Positions 1 to 11,029 of a DNA stretch of 64,000 nucleotides are shown here, piece after piece. Source of the DNA: Coriaria nepalensis (Eukaryota; Streptophyta; Magnoliopsida; Cucurbitales; Coriariaceae); assembly GCA_027186245.1 (NCBI GenBank), contig CP114482.1:22959209-23023208 (forward strand), read 5' to 3'. The notes under the pieces are model-generated. The model saw only the letters and a program-made list of their open reading frames with translations, did not search any database and was not told where the DNA came from. The translations under genes were made by a program, and so were the position numbers. The first letter of the stretch is position 1; every line of letters starts with the position of its first letter.

Positions 1-134
1 AATGATTGAAAAGACTGAGTGATATGCTTTTTAATGCTAAAATAATGCATTGTTGTCTTCAATAGATTAATTACAAGTTAAGTAAGAAACTAATATTTGA
101 AGGGCGAAAATAGAATTCGTTCGAACTAATTTAG
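1..134. repeat. Subunit A (example copy, about 134 bp)
   Basis: A is the most AT-rich subunit, with about 35 G or C in 134 bp (26%), against about 37% in B and 34% in C. It begins aatgattgaaaagactgag, contains ATGCAT within ataatgcattgttgtc, and near its end has GAATTC followed by ttcga or gtcga. In most copies the sequence AATTCG-NN-CGAATT or a close relative forms a short dyad. The EcoRI sequence GAATTC occurs about once per unit in A, but some copies in 34-56 kb have lost it (gaatttg). A is the subunit least like the other two. Confidence 0.9.
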
Positions 135-270
135 AATGATTTAATGACTAGAAGAGACTCAGTGACATGACTTTAAGGCTAAACAAATGCATTGTTGCCT
201 TCAATAGATCAACTGCAAGTTACGCACGAAAGTCATGTTTAAAGGCCGAATTGCATACGAAGTGATTTAG
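135..270. repeat. Subunit B (example copy, about 136 bp)
   Basis: B begins aatgatttaatgact, then runs through a tgacatgactttaaggc segment, an ATGCAT-containing stretch (aaatgcattgttgcc), tagatcaactgcaagtta, and ends near gttcgaagtgatttag. Two main end types exist across the array: one with aaaggccgaatttcgttcg and one with aaatgccgaatttcatacg. They track with separate middle types (gccttcaatag against gcctataatag, ccgtataatag or ccctataatag), so they serve as lineage markers. B and C are visibly closer to each other than either is to A. Confidence 0.9.
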
Positions 271-419
271 AATGATTTACTGACCAAAAGAGATGCAAAA
301 TTATGACTTGAATGCTAAAAAAGGCATAGTTGCCATCAATAGATCAATTGCAAGTTATGCACGAAAGTCGCGTTTTAAATGCAAAAAGAGAATTGGTTTG
401 AAGTGCCTTCAAACAATTT
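271..419. repeat. Subunit C (example copy, about 149 bp)
   Basis: C begins aatgatttactgactaaaag, carries tgacttgaacgctaaaaaa, then gttgccatcaatagatcaa, and ends gttcgaagtgccttcaaac followed by aattt. It is 13-15 bp longer than A or B. Much of the excess is at the 3' end, where the short B ending atttag is replaced by ccttcaaacaattt. C also contains most of the CpG steps of the unit (about 6 of 14 in a typical unit). It is the most variable subunit: a 420 bp subfamily, the palindrome variant and several recombinant patches are all defined in C. Confidence 0.9.
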
Positions 420-3400
420 AATGATTGAAAAGACTGAGTGATATGCTTTTTAATGCTAAAATAATGCAGTGTTGTCTTCAATAGATTAATTACAAGTTAT
501 GTAAGAAAATAATATTTGAAGGGCGAAAATAGAATTCGTTCGAATTAATTTAGAATGATTTAATGACTAAAAGAGACTCAGTGACATGACTTTAAGGCTA
601 AAGAAATGCATTGTTCCGTATAATAGATCAACTGCAAGTTATGCACGAAAGTCATGTTTAAATGCCGAATTTCATACGAAGTGATTTAGAATGATTTACT
701 GACTAAAAGAGACGCAAAAAATGACTTGAACGCTAAAAAAGGCATAGTTGCCATCAATAGATCAATTGCAAGTTATGCACGAAAGTCGCATTTTAAATGC
801 AAAAAGAGAATTGGTTCGAAGTGCCTTCAAACAATTTAATGATGGTAAAGACTGAGTGATATGCTTTTTAATGCTAAAATAATGCATTTTTGTCTTCAAT
901 AGATTAATTACAAGTTATGTAAGAAAATAATATTTGAAGGGCGAAAATAGAATTCGTTTGAACTAATTTAGAATGATTTAATGACTAGAGGAGACTCAGT
1001 GACATGACTTTAAGGCTAAACAAATGCATTGTTGCCTATAATAGATCAACTGCAAGTTATGCACGAAAGTCATGTTTAATGGCCGAATTTCGTTCGAAGT
1101 GATTTAGAATGATTTACTGACTAAAAGAGACGCAAAAATATGACTTGAACGCTAAAAAAGGCATAGTTGCCATCAATAGATCAATTGCAAGTTATGCACG
1201 AAAGTCGCGTTTTAAATGCAAAAAAAGGATTGGTTCGAAGTGCCTTCAAACAATTTAATGATTGAAAAGACTGAGTCATATGCGTTTTAATGCTAAAATA
1301 ATGCATTGTTGTCTTCAATAGATTAATTGCAAGTTATGAAAGAAAATAATGTTTGAAGGGCGAAAATAGAATTCGGTCGAATTAATTTAGAATGATTTAA
1401 TGACTAAAAGAGACTCAATGACATGACTTTAAGGCTAAACAAATGCATTGTTGCCTTCAATAGATCAACTGCAAGTTACGCACGAAAGTCATGTTTAAAG
1501 GCCGAATTTCGTTCGTAGTGATTTAGAATGATTTACTGACTAAAAGAGACGCAAAAATATGACTTGAACGCTAAAAAAGGCATAATTGCCATCAATAGAT
1601 CAATTGCAAGTTATGCACGAAAGTCGCGTTTTAAATGCAAAAAGAGAATTTGTTCGAAGTGCCTTCAAACAATTTATTGATTGAAAAGACTGAGTGATAT
1701 GCTTTTTAATGCTAAAATAATGCATTGTTGTCTTCAATAGATTAATTACAAGTTATGTATGAAAATAATATTTGAAAGGCGAAAATAGAATTCATTTGAA
1801 CTAATTTAGAATGATTTAATGACTAGAAGAGACTCAGTGACATGACTTTAAGGCTAAACAAATGCATTGTTGCCTTCAATAGATCAACTGCAAGTTACGC
1901 ACGAAAGTCATGTTTAAAGGCCGAATTTCGTTCGAAGTGATTCAGAATGATTTACTGACTAAAAGAGACGCAAAAATATGACTTGAACGCTGAAAAATGC
2001 ATAGTTGCCGTCAATAGATCAATTGCAAGTTATGAACGAAAGTCGCGTTTTAAATGCACAAAGAGAATTGGTTCGAAGTGCCTTCAAACAATTTAATGAT
2101 TGAAAAGACTGAGTGATATGCTTTTTAATGCTAAAATAATGCAGTGTTGTCTTCAATAGATTAATTACAACTTATGTTAGAAAATAATATTTGAAGGGCG
2201 AAAACAGAATTCGTTCGAATTAATTTAGAATGATTTAATGACTAAAAGAGACTCAATGACATGACTCTAAGGCTAAACAAATGCATTGTTCCGTATAATA
2301 GATCAACTGCAAGTTATGCACGAAAGTCATGTTTAAATGCCGAATTTCATACGAAGTGATTTAGAATGATTTACTGACTAAAAGAGACCCAAAAATATGA
2401 CTTGAACGCTAAAAAAGGCATAGTTGCCGTCAATAGATCAATTGCAAGTTATGCACGAAAGTCGCGTTTTAAATGCCAAAAGAGAATTGGTTCGAAGTGC
2501 CTTCAAACAATTTAATGATTGAAAAGACTGAGTGATATGCTTTTTAATGCTAAAATAATGCATTGTTGTCTTCAATAGATTAATTACAAGTTAAGTAAGA
2601 AACTAATATTTGAAGGGCGAAAATAGAATTCGTTCGAACTAATTTAGAAGGATTTAATGACTAGAAGAGACTCAGTGACATGACTTTAAGGCTAAACAAA
2701 TGCATTGTTGCCTTCAATAGATCAACTGCAAGTTACGCACGAAAGTCATGTTTAAAGGCCGAATTTCGTACGAAGTGATTTAGAATGATTTACTGACTAA
2801 AAGAGACGCAAAATTATACCTTGAACGGTAAAAAAGGCATAGTTGCCATCAATAGATCAATTGCAAGTTATGCACGAAAGTCGCGTTTTAAATGCAAAAA
2901 GAGAATTGGTTTGAAGTGCCTTCAAACAATTTAATGATTGAAAAGACTGAGTGATATGCTTTTTAATGCTAAAATAATGCAGTGTTGTCTTCAATAGATT
3001 AATTACAAGTTATGTAAGAAAATAATATTTGAAGGGCGAAAATAGAATTCTTTCGAATTAATTTAGAATGATTTAATGACTAAAAGAGACTCAGTGACAT
3101 GACTTTAAGGCTAAAGAAATGCATTGTTCCGTATAATAGATCAACTGCAAGTTATGCACGAAAGTCATGTTTAAATGCCGAATTTCATACGAAGTGATTT
3201 AGAATGATTTACTGACTAAAAGAGACGCAAAAATATGACTTGAACGCTAAAAAAGGCATAGTTGCCATCAATAGATCAATTGCAAGTTATGCACGAAAGT
3301 CGCATTTTAAATGCAAAAAGAGAATTGGTTCGAAGTGCCTTCAAACAATTTAATGATTGTAAAGACTGAGTGATATGCTTTTTAATGCTAAAATAATGCA

Positions 3401-3770
3401 GTGTTGTCTTCAATAGATTAATTACAACTTATGTTAGAAAATAATATTTGAAGGGCGAAAATAGAATTCGTTCGAATTAATTTAGAATGATTTAATGACT
3501 AAAAGAGACTCAATGACATGACTTTAAGCCTAAACAAATGCATTGTTCCGTATAATAGATCAACTGCAAGTTATGCACGAAAGTCATGTTTAAATGCCGA
3601 ATTTCATACGAAGTGATTTAGAATGATTTACTGACTCAAAGACACGCAAAAATATGACTTGAACGCTAAAAAAGGCATAGTTCCCATCAATAGATCAATT
3701 GCAAGTTATGCGCGAAAGTCGCGTTTTAAATGCAAAAAGAGAATTGGTTCGAAGTGGCTTCAAACAATTT

Positions 3771-4324
3771 AATGATTGAAAAGACTGAGTGATATGCTTT
3801 TTAATGCTAAAATAATGCAGTGTTGTCTTCAATAGATTAATTACAAGTTATGTAAGAAAATAATATTTGAAGGGCGAAAATAGAATTCTTTCGAATTAAT
3901 TTAGAATGATTTAATGACTAAAAGAGACTCAGTGACATGACTTTAAGGCTAAAGAAATGCATTGTTCCGTATAATAGATCAACTGCAAGTTATGCACGAA
4001 AGTCATGTTTAAATGCCGAATTTCATACGAAGTGATTTAGAATGATTTACTGACTAAAAGAGACGCAAAAATATGACTTGAACGCTAAAAAAGGCATAGT
4101 TGCCATCAATAGATCAATTGCAAGTTATGCACGAAAGTCGTGTTTAAAGGCCGAATTTCGTTCGAAGTGATTTAGAATGATTTACTGACTAAAAGAGACG
4201 CAAAAATATGACTTGAACGCTAAAAAAGGCATAGTTGCCATCAATAGATCAATTGCAAGTTATGCACGAAAGTCGCGTTTTAAATGCAAAAAAAGGATTG
4301 GTTCGAAGTGCCTTCAAACAATTT
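3771..4324. repeat. Abnormal 554 bp unit with four subunits (A-B-C/B-C)
   Basis: The distance between successive A starts here is 554 bp instead of 419, an excess of 135 bp or one subunit. Order is A 3771-3904, B 3905-4040, a C/B hybrid 4041-4175, then a normal C 4176-4324. This is the only place in the window where the three-subunit register is broken. The left part resembles the unit at 2933 (it shares gaattctttcg, offset 838), while the part right of about 4140 resembles 1073-1675 (offset 3,068). The structure is what out-of-register unequal exchange between two related blocks would leave. Confidence 0.9.
4041..4175. repeat. Chimeric C/B subunit (recombination junction)
   Basis: Bases 4041-4140 are C sequence, running to gcacgaaagtcg. 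Bases 4141-4175 are the end of a B subunit (tgtttaaaggccg, then the TTCGAA core and gtgatttag). The switch lies inside or just after gcaagttatgcacgaaagtc, which B and C share, so a homologous exchange at a B/C paralogous position is the simplest explanation. The B tail is the aaaggccgaatttcgttcg type, while the B of the same unit is the aaatgccgaatttcatacg type. The donor was therefore a different unit. Confidence 0.9.
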
Positions 4325-6420
4325 AATGATTGAAAAGACTGCGTCATATGCTTTTTAATGCTAAAATAATGCATTGTTGTCTTCAATAGATTAATTGCAA
4401 GTTATGTAAGAAAATAATGTTTGAAGGGCGAAAATAGAATTCGGTCGAATTAATTTAGAATGATTTAATGACTAAAAGAGACTCAATGACATGACTTTAA
4501 GACTAAACAAATGCATTGTTGCCTTCAATAGATCAACTGCAAGTTACGCACGAAAGTCATGTTTAAAGGCCGAATTTCGTTCGAAGTGATTTAGAATGAT
4601 TTACTGACTAAAAGAGACGCAAAAATATGACTTGAACGCTAAAAAAGGCATAGTTGCCATCAATAGATCAATTGCAAGTTATGCACGAAAGTCGCGTTTT
4701 AAATGCAAAAAGAGAATTGGTTCGAAGTGCCTGCAAACAATTTAATGATTGAAAAGACTGAGTGATATGCTTTTTAATGCTAAAATAGAGCAATGTTGTC
4801 TTCAATAGATTAATTACAACTTATGTTAGAAAATAATATTTGAAGGGCGAAAGTAGAATTCGTTCGAATTAATTTAGAATGATTTAATGACTAAAAGAGA
4901 CTCAATGACATTACTTTAAGGCTAAACAAATGCATTGTTCCGTATGATAGATCAACTGCAAGTTATGCACGAAAGTCATGTTTAAATGCCGAATTTCATA
5001 CGAAGTGATTTAGAATGATTTACTGACTAAAAGAGACGCAAAATTATGACTTGAACGCTAAAAAAGGCATAGTTGCCATCAATAGATCAATTGCAAGTTA
5101 TGCACGAAAGTCGCGTTTTAAATGCAAAATGAGAATTGGTTCGAAGTGCCTTCAAAAAATTTAATGATTGAAAAGACTGAGTGATAGGCTTTTTAATGCT
5201 AAAATAATGCATTTCTGTCTTCAATAGATTAATTACAAGTTATGTAAGAAAATAATATTTGAAGGGCGAAAATAGAATTCGTTCGAACTAATTTAGAATG
5301 ATTTAATGACTAGAAGAGACTCAGTGACATGACTTTAAGGCTAAACAAATACATTGTTGCCTATAATAGATCAACTGCAAGTTACGCACGAAAGTCATGT
5401 TTAAAGGCCGAATTTCGTTCGAAGTGATTTAGAATGATTTAGTGACTAAAAGAGACGCAAAAATATGACTTGAACGCTAAAAAAGGCATAGTTGCCATCA
5501 ATAGATCAATTGCAAGTTATGCCCGAAAGTCGCATTTTAAATGCAAAAAAAGTATTGGTTCGAAGTGCCTTCAAACAATTTAATGATTGAAAAGACTGAG
5601 TGATAGGCTTTTTAATGCTAAAATAATGCATTTCTGTCTTCAATAGATTAATTACAAGTTATGTAAGAACATAATATTTGAAGGGCGAAAATAGAATTCG
5701 TTCGAACTAATTTAGAATGATTTAATGACTAGAAGAGACTCAGTGACATGACTTTAAGGCTAAACAAATACATTGTTGCCTATAATAGATCAACTGCAAG
5801 TTACGCACGAAAGTCATGTTTAAAGGCCGAATTTCGTTCGAAGTGATTTAGAATGATTTACTGACTAAAAGAGACGCAAAAATATGACTTGAACGCTAAA
5901 AAAGGCATAGTTGCCATCAATAGATCAATTGCAAGTTATGCCCGAAAGTCGCGTTTTAAATGCAAAAAAAGGATTGGTTCGAAGTGCCTTCAAACAATTT
6001 AATGATTGAAAAGACTGAGTGATATGCTTTTTAATGCTAAAATAATGCATTGTTGTCTTCAGTAGATTAATTAAAAGTTATGTAAGAAAATAATATTTGA
6101 AGGGCGAAAATAGAATTCGTTCAAACTAATTTAGAATGATTTAATGACTAGAAGAGACTCAGTGACATGACTTTAAGGCTAAACAAATGCATTGTTGCCT
6201 ATAATAGATCAACTGCAAGTTATGCACGAAAGTCATGTTTAAAGGCCGAATTTCGTTCGAAGTGATTTAGAATGATTTACTGACTAAAAGAGACGCAAAA
6301 ATATGACTTTAAGGCTAAAAAAATGCATAGTTGCAGTCAATAGATCAATTGCAAGTTATGCACGAAAGTCGCGTTTTAAATGCAAAAAAAGGATTGGTTC
6401 GAAGTGCCTTCAAACAATTT
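4325..6420. repeat. Domain 2a: 419 bp units with a local one-unit duplication
   Basis: Units start at 4325, 4744, 5163, 5582 and 6001. The units at 5163 and 5582 are near copies of each other, sharing gtgataggctttt, gcatttctgtc, caaatacattg and atgcccgaaag, so a single unit was duplicated in tandem here. The unit at 6001 has a C of the form tttaaggctaaaaaaatgcatag with one extra A and is 420 bp long. It anticipates the C type that defines the 19.7-26.0 kb domain. No gene or other element is visible. Confidence 0.8.
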
Positions 6421-8096
6421 AATGATTGAAAAGACTGAGTCATATGCTTTTTAATGCTAAAATAATGCATTGTTGTCTTCAATAGATTAATTGCAAGTTA
6501 TGTAAGAAAATAATGTTTGAAGGGCGAAAATAGAATTCGGTTGAATTAATTTAGAATGATTTAATGACTAAAAGAGACTCAATGACATGACTTTAAGGCT
6601 AAACAAATGCATTGTTGCCCTCAATAGATCAACTGCAAGTTACGCACGAAAGTCATGTTTAAAGGCCGAATTTCGTTTGAATTGATTTAGAATGATTTAC
6701 TGACTAAAAGAGACGCAAAAATATGACTTGAACGCTAAAAAAGGCATAGTTGCCATCAATAGATCAATTGCAAGTTATGCACGAAAGTCCCGTTTTAAAT
6801 GCAAAAAGAGAATTTGTTCGAAGTGCCTTCAAACAATTTAATGATTGAAAAGACTGAGTGATATGCTTTTTAATGCTAAAATAACGCATTGTTGTCTTCA
6901 ATAGATTAATAGCAAGTTATGTAAGAAAATAATGTTTGAAGGGCGAAAATAGAATTCGGTCGAATTAATTTAGAATGATTTAATGACTAAAAGAGACTCA
7001 ATGACATGACTTTAAGGCTAAACAAATGGATTGTTGCCTTCAATAGATCAACTGCAAGTTACGCACGAAAGTCATGTTTAAAGGCCGAATTTCGTTCGAA
7101 GTGATTTAGAATGATTTACTGACTAAAAGAGACGCAAAAATATGACTTGAACGCTAAAAAAGGCATAGTTGCCATCAATAGATCAATTGCAAGTTATGCA
7201 CGAAAGTCGCGTTTTCAATGCAAAAAGAGAATTGGTTCGAAGTGCCTTCAAACAATTTAATGATTGAAAAGACTGAGTGATATGCTTTTTAATGCTAAAA
7301 TAATGCATTGTTGTCTTCAGTAGATTAATTAAAAGTTATGTAAGAAAATAATATTTGAAGGGCGAAAATAGAATTCGTTCAAACTAATTTAGAATGATTT
7401 AATGACTAGAAGAGACTCAGTGACATGACTTTAAGGCTAAACAAATGCATTGTTGCCTATAATAGATCAACTGCAAGTTATGCACGAAAGTCATGTTTAA
7501 AGGCCGAATTTCGTTCGAAGTGATTTAGAATGATTTACTGACTAAAAGAGACGCAAAAATATGACTTGAACGCTAAAAAAGGCATAGTTGCCATCAATAG
7601 ATCAATTGCAAGTTATGCCCGAAAGTCGCATTTTAAATGCAAAAAAAAGATTGGTTCGAAGTGCCTTCAAACAATTTAATGATTGAAAAGACTGAGTGAT
7701 ATGCTTTTTAATGCTAAAATAATGCATTGTTGTCTTCAGTAGATTAATTAAAAGTTATGTAAGAAAATAATATTTGAAGGGCGAAAATAGAATTCGTTCA
7801 AACTAATTTAGAATGATTTAATGACTAGAAGAGACTCAGTGACATGACTTTAAGGCTAAACAAATGCATTGTTGCCTATAATAGATCAACTGCAAGTTAT
7901 GCACGAAAGTCATGTTTAAAGGCCGAATTTCGTTCGAAGTGATTTAGAATGATTTACTGACTAAAAGAGACGCAAAAATATGACTTGAACGCTAAAAAAG
8001 GCATAGTTGCCATCAATAGATCAATTGCAAGTTATGCACGAAAGTCGCGTTTTAGATGCAAAAAGAGAATTGGGTCGAAGTGCCTTCAAACAATTT
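6421..8096. repeat. Four-unit higher-order block, copy 1 (1,676 bp)
   Basis: Units at 6421, 6840, 7259 and 7678 are matched by units at 8097, 8516, 8935 and 9354, an offset of 1,676 bp (4 x 419). Shared private variants include gagtcatatg, ttcggttgaatt, gttgccctcaat, cgtttgaattg and gtcccgtttt in the first unit; ataacgcattg, taatagcaag, aatggattg and gttttcaatgc in the second; and cttcagtagattaattaaaa in the third. Similarity is clear for the first three units and falls off in the fourth. Confidence 0.8.
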
Positions 8097-9772
8097 AATG
8101 ATTGAAAAGACTGAGTCATATGCTTTTTAATGCTAAACTAATGCATTGTTGTCTTCAATAGATTAATTGCAAGTTATGTAAGAAAATAATGTTTGAAGGG
8201 CGAAAATAGAATTCGGTTGAATTAATTTAGAATGATTTAATGACTAAAAGAGACTCAATGACATGACTTTAAGGCTAAACAAATGCATTGTTGCCCTCAA
8301 TAGATCAACTGCAAGTTACGCACGAAAGTCATGTTTAAAGGCCGAATTTCGTTTGAATTGATTTAGAATGATTTACTGACTAAAAGAGACGCAAAAATAT
8401 GACTTGAACGCTAAAAAAGGCATAGTTGCCATCAATAGATCAATTGCAAGTTATGCACGAAAGTCCCGTTTTAAATGCAAAAAGAGAATTTGTTCGAAGT
8501 GCCTTCAAACAATTTAATGATTGAAAAGACTGAGTGATATGCTTTTTAATGCTAAAATAACGCATTGTTGTCTTCAATAGATTAATAGCAAGTTATGTAA
8601 GAAAATAATGTTTGAAGGGCGAAAATAGAATTCGGTCGAATTAATTTAGAATGATTTAATGACTAAAAGAGACTCAATGACATGACTTTAAGGCTAAACA
8701 AATGGATTGTTGCCTTCAATAGATCAACTGCAAGTTACGCACGAAAGTCATGTTTAAAGGCCGAATTTCGTTCGAAGTGATTTAGAATGATTTACTGACT
8801 AAAAGAGACGCAAAAATATGACTTGAACGCTAAAAAAGGCATAGTTGCCATCAATAGATCAATTGCAAGTTATGCACGAAAGTCGCGTTTTCAATGCAAA
8901 AAGAGAATTGGTTCGAAGTGCCTTCAAACAATTTAATGATTGAAAAGACTGAGTGATATGCTTTTTAATGCTAAAATAATGCATTGTTGTCTTCAGTAGA
9001 TTAATTAAAAGTTATGTAAGAAAATAATATTTGAAGGGCGAAAATAGAATTCGTTCAAACTAATTTAGAATGATTTAATGACTAGAAGAGACTCAGTGAC
9101 ATGACTTTAAGGCTAAACAAATGCATTGTTGCCTATAATAGATCAACTGCAAGTTATGCACGAAAGTCATGTTTCAAGGCCGAATTTCGTTCGAAGTGAT
9201 TTAGAATGATTTACTGACTAAAAGAGACGCAAAAATATGACTTGAACGCTAAAAAAGGCATAGTTGCCATCAATAGATCAATTGCAAGTTATGCACGAAA
9301 GTCGCGTTTTAAATGCAAAAAAAGGATTGGTTCGAAGTGCCTTCAAACAATTTAATGATTGAAAAGACTGAGTGATATGCTTTTTAATGCTAAAATAATG
9401 CATTGTTGTCTTCAATAGATTAATTGCAAGTTATGTAAGAAAATAATGTTTGAAGGGCGAAAATAGAATTCGGTCGAATTAATTTAGAATGATTTAATGA
9501 CTAAAAGAGACTCAATGACATGACTTTAAGGCTAAACAAATGCATTGTAGCCTTCAATAGATCAACTGCAAGTTACGCACGAAAGTCATGTTTAAAGGCC
9601 GAATTTCGTTCGAAGTGATTTAGAATGATTTACTGACTAAAAGAGACGCAAAAATATGACTTGAACGCTAAAAAAGGCATAGTTGCCATCAATAGATCAA
9701 TTGCAAGTTATGCACGAAAGTCGCGTTTTAAATGCAAAAATAGAATTTGTTCGAAGTGCCTTCAAACAATTT
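8097..9772. repeat. Four-unit higher-order block, copy 2 (1,676 bp)
   Basis: This is the downstream partner of 6421-8096. The first three units (8097, 8516, 8935) carry the same private variants in the same order. The fourth unit (9354) differs, with attaattgcaag and gaattcggtcgaatt instead of the attaattaaaag and ttcaaacta form of the unit at 7678. The duplicated part therefore covers about 6,421-7,650 and 8,097-9,326. Confidence 0.75.
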
Positions 9773-11029
9773 AATGATTGAAAAGACTGAGTGATATGCT
9801 TTTTAATGCTAAAATAACGCATTGTTGTCTTCAATAGATTAATTGCAAGTTATGTAAGAAAATAATGTTTGAAGGGCGAAAATAGAATTCGGTCGAATTA
9901 ATTTAGAATGATTTAATGACTAAAAGAGACTCAATGACATGACTTTAAGGCTAAACAAATGCATTGTTGCCTTCAATAGATCAACTGCAAGTCACGCACG
10001 AAAGTCATGTTTAAAGGCCGAATTTCGTTCGAAGTGATTCAGAATGATTTACTGACTAAAAGAGATGCAAAAATATGACTTGAACGCTAAAAAAGGTATA
10101 GTTGCCATCAATAGATCAATTGCAAGTTATGCCCGAAAGTCGCGTTTTAAATGCAAAAAGAGAATTGGTTTGAGGTACCTTCAAAAAATTTAATGATTGA
10201 AAAGACTGAGTGATATGCTTGTTAATGCTAAAATAATGCATTGTTGTCTTCAATAGATTAATTAAAAGTTATGTAAGAAAATAATATTTGAAGGGCGAAA
10301 ATAGAATTCGTTCAAACTAATTTAGAATGATTTAATGACTAGAAGAGACTCAGTGACATGACTTTAAGGCTAAACAAATGCATTGTTGCCTATAGTAGAT
10401 CAACTGCAAGTTATGCTAGAAAGTCATGTTTAAAGGCCGAATTTCGTTCGAAGTGATTTAGAATGATTTACCGACGAAAACAGACGCAAAAATATGACTT
10501 GAACGCTAAAAAAGGCATAGTTGCCATCAATAGATCAATTGCAAGTTATGCACGAAAGTCGCGTTTTAAATGCAAAAAAAGAATTGGTTCGAAGTGCCTT
10601 CAAACAATTTAATGATTGAAAAGGCTGAGTGATATGCTTTTTAATGCTAAAATAATGCATTGTTGTCTTCAATAGATTAATTGCAAGTTATGTAAGAAAA
10701 TAATGTTTGAAGGGCGAAAATAGAATTCGGTCGAATTAATTTAGAATGATTTAATGACTAAAAAAGACTCAATGACATGACTTTAAGGCTAAACAAATGC
10801 ATTGTTGCCTTCAATAGATCAACTGCAAGTTACGCACGAAAGTCATGTTTAAATGCCGAATTTCATACGAAGTGATTTAGAATGATTTACTGACTAAAAG
10901 AGACGCAAAAATATGACTTGAATGCTAAAAAAGGCATAGTTGCCATCAATAGATCAATTGCAAGTTATGCACGAAAGTCGCGTTTTAAATGCAAAAATAG
11001 AATTGGTTCGAAGTGCCTTCAAACAATTT
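9773..11029. repeat. Domain 2b: three transitional 419 bp units
   Basis: Units start at 9773, 10192 and 10611. The unit at 9773 has aactgcaagtcacgcacg, agagatgcaaaaa, aaaaaaggtatag and a tttgagg ending in C. The same set returns in the unit at 11030, an offset of three units, so these units are related to the start of the next block. The unit at 10192 has the attaattaaaag and gttcaaacta form of A. Nothing other than satellite is present. Confidence 0.75.

Larger units (their letters stand above)
1..419. repeat. First complete satellite unit (order A-B-C)
   Basis: This unit shows the standard architecture used for the rest of the annotation: subunit A at 1-134, B at 135-270 and C at 271-419, with the next A starting at 420. 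The three subunits share the opening aatgatt, a middle segment around tcaatagat(t/c)aa(t/c)t, the block caagtta(t/c)g(t/c)a and a final TTCGAA-like core, so they descend from one shorter repeat. The unit has private variants (gttaagtaagaaactaat near 77-95) that recur in the unit at 2514, showing block duplication. The phase is arbitrary, set by the window edge. Confidence 0.95.
1..840. repeat. Duplicated block, copy 1 (partner at 2514-3353)
   Basis: This stretch matches 2514-3353 at an offset of 2,513 bp, which is six units minus the 1 bp deletion near 720. Shared private variants are gttaagtaagaaactaat in A, the gaattggtttgaagtg ending of C, and the following unit with gcagtgttgtc and ttccgtataatag. 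The left limit is unknown because the window starts inside it. Identity is high by eye, with scattered single-base differences such as aatgattt against aaggattt at the start of B. Confidence 0.75.
1..4324. repeat. Domain 1: mixed 419 bp units with the ccgtataatag subfamily
   Basis: Ten units start at 1, 420, 838, 1257, 1676, 2095, 2514, 2933, 3352 and 3771. Several carry the B variant gttccgtataatag (near 613, 2288, 3126, 3545 and 3964), interleaved with units carrying gccttcaatag. The unit at 420 has lost one T near 720, giving a 418 bp unit. The variants acaacttatgttag (units at 2095 and 3352) and gaattctttcg (units at 2933 and 3771) show reuse of particular units at offsets that are multiples of 419 bp. 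The last unit is abnormal and is listed separately. No gene is visible. Confidence 0.85.

Noticed and set aside
135..270. A CENP-B box in the B subunit (tttcgttcgaagtgattt resembles the start of the box).
   Set aside because: TTCG, four bases and A fit the known box, but the CGGG half is absent in every copy seen. A match to half of a motif in a dyad-rich sequence is weak evidence.
380..419. A tRNA-like RNA polymerase III B box (ggttcgaagtg at the end of C), hinting at a SINE or tRNA origin.
   Set aside because: It matches GGTTCGA but not the TCC end, I see no A box at a suitable distance upstream, and no cloverleaf can be drawn. The TTCGAA core is better explained as the dyad shared by all three subunits.
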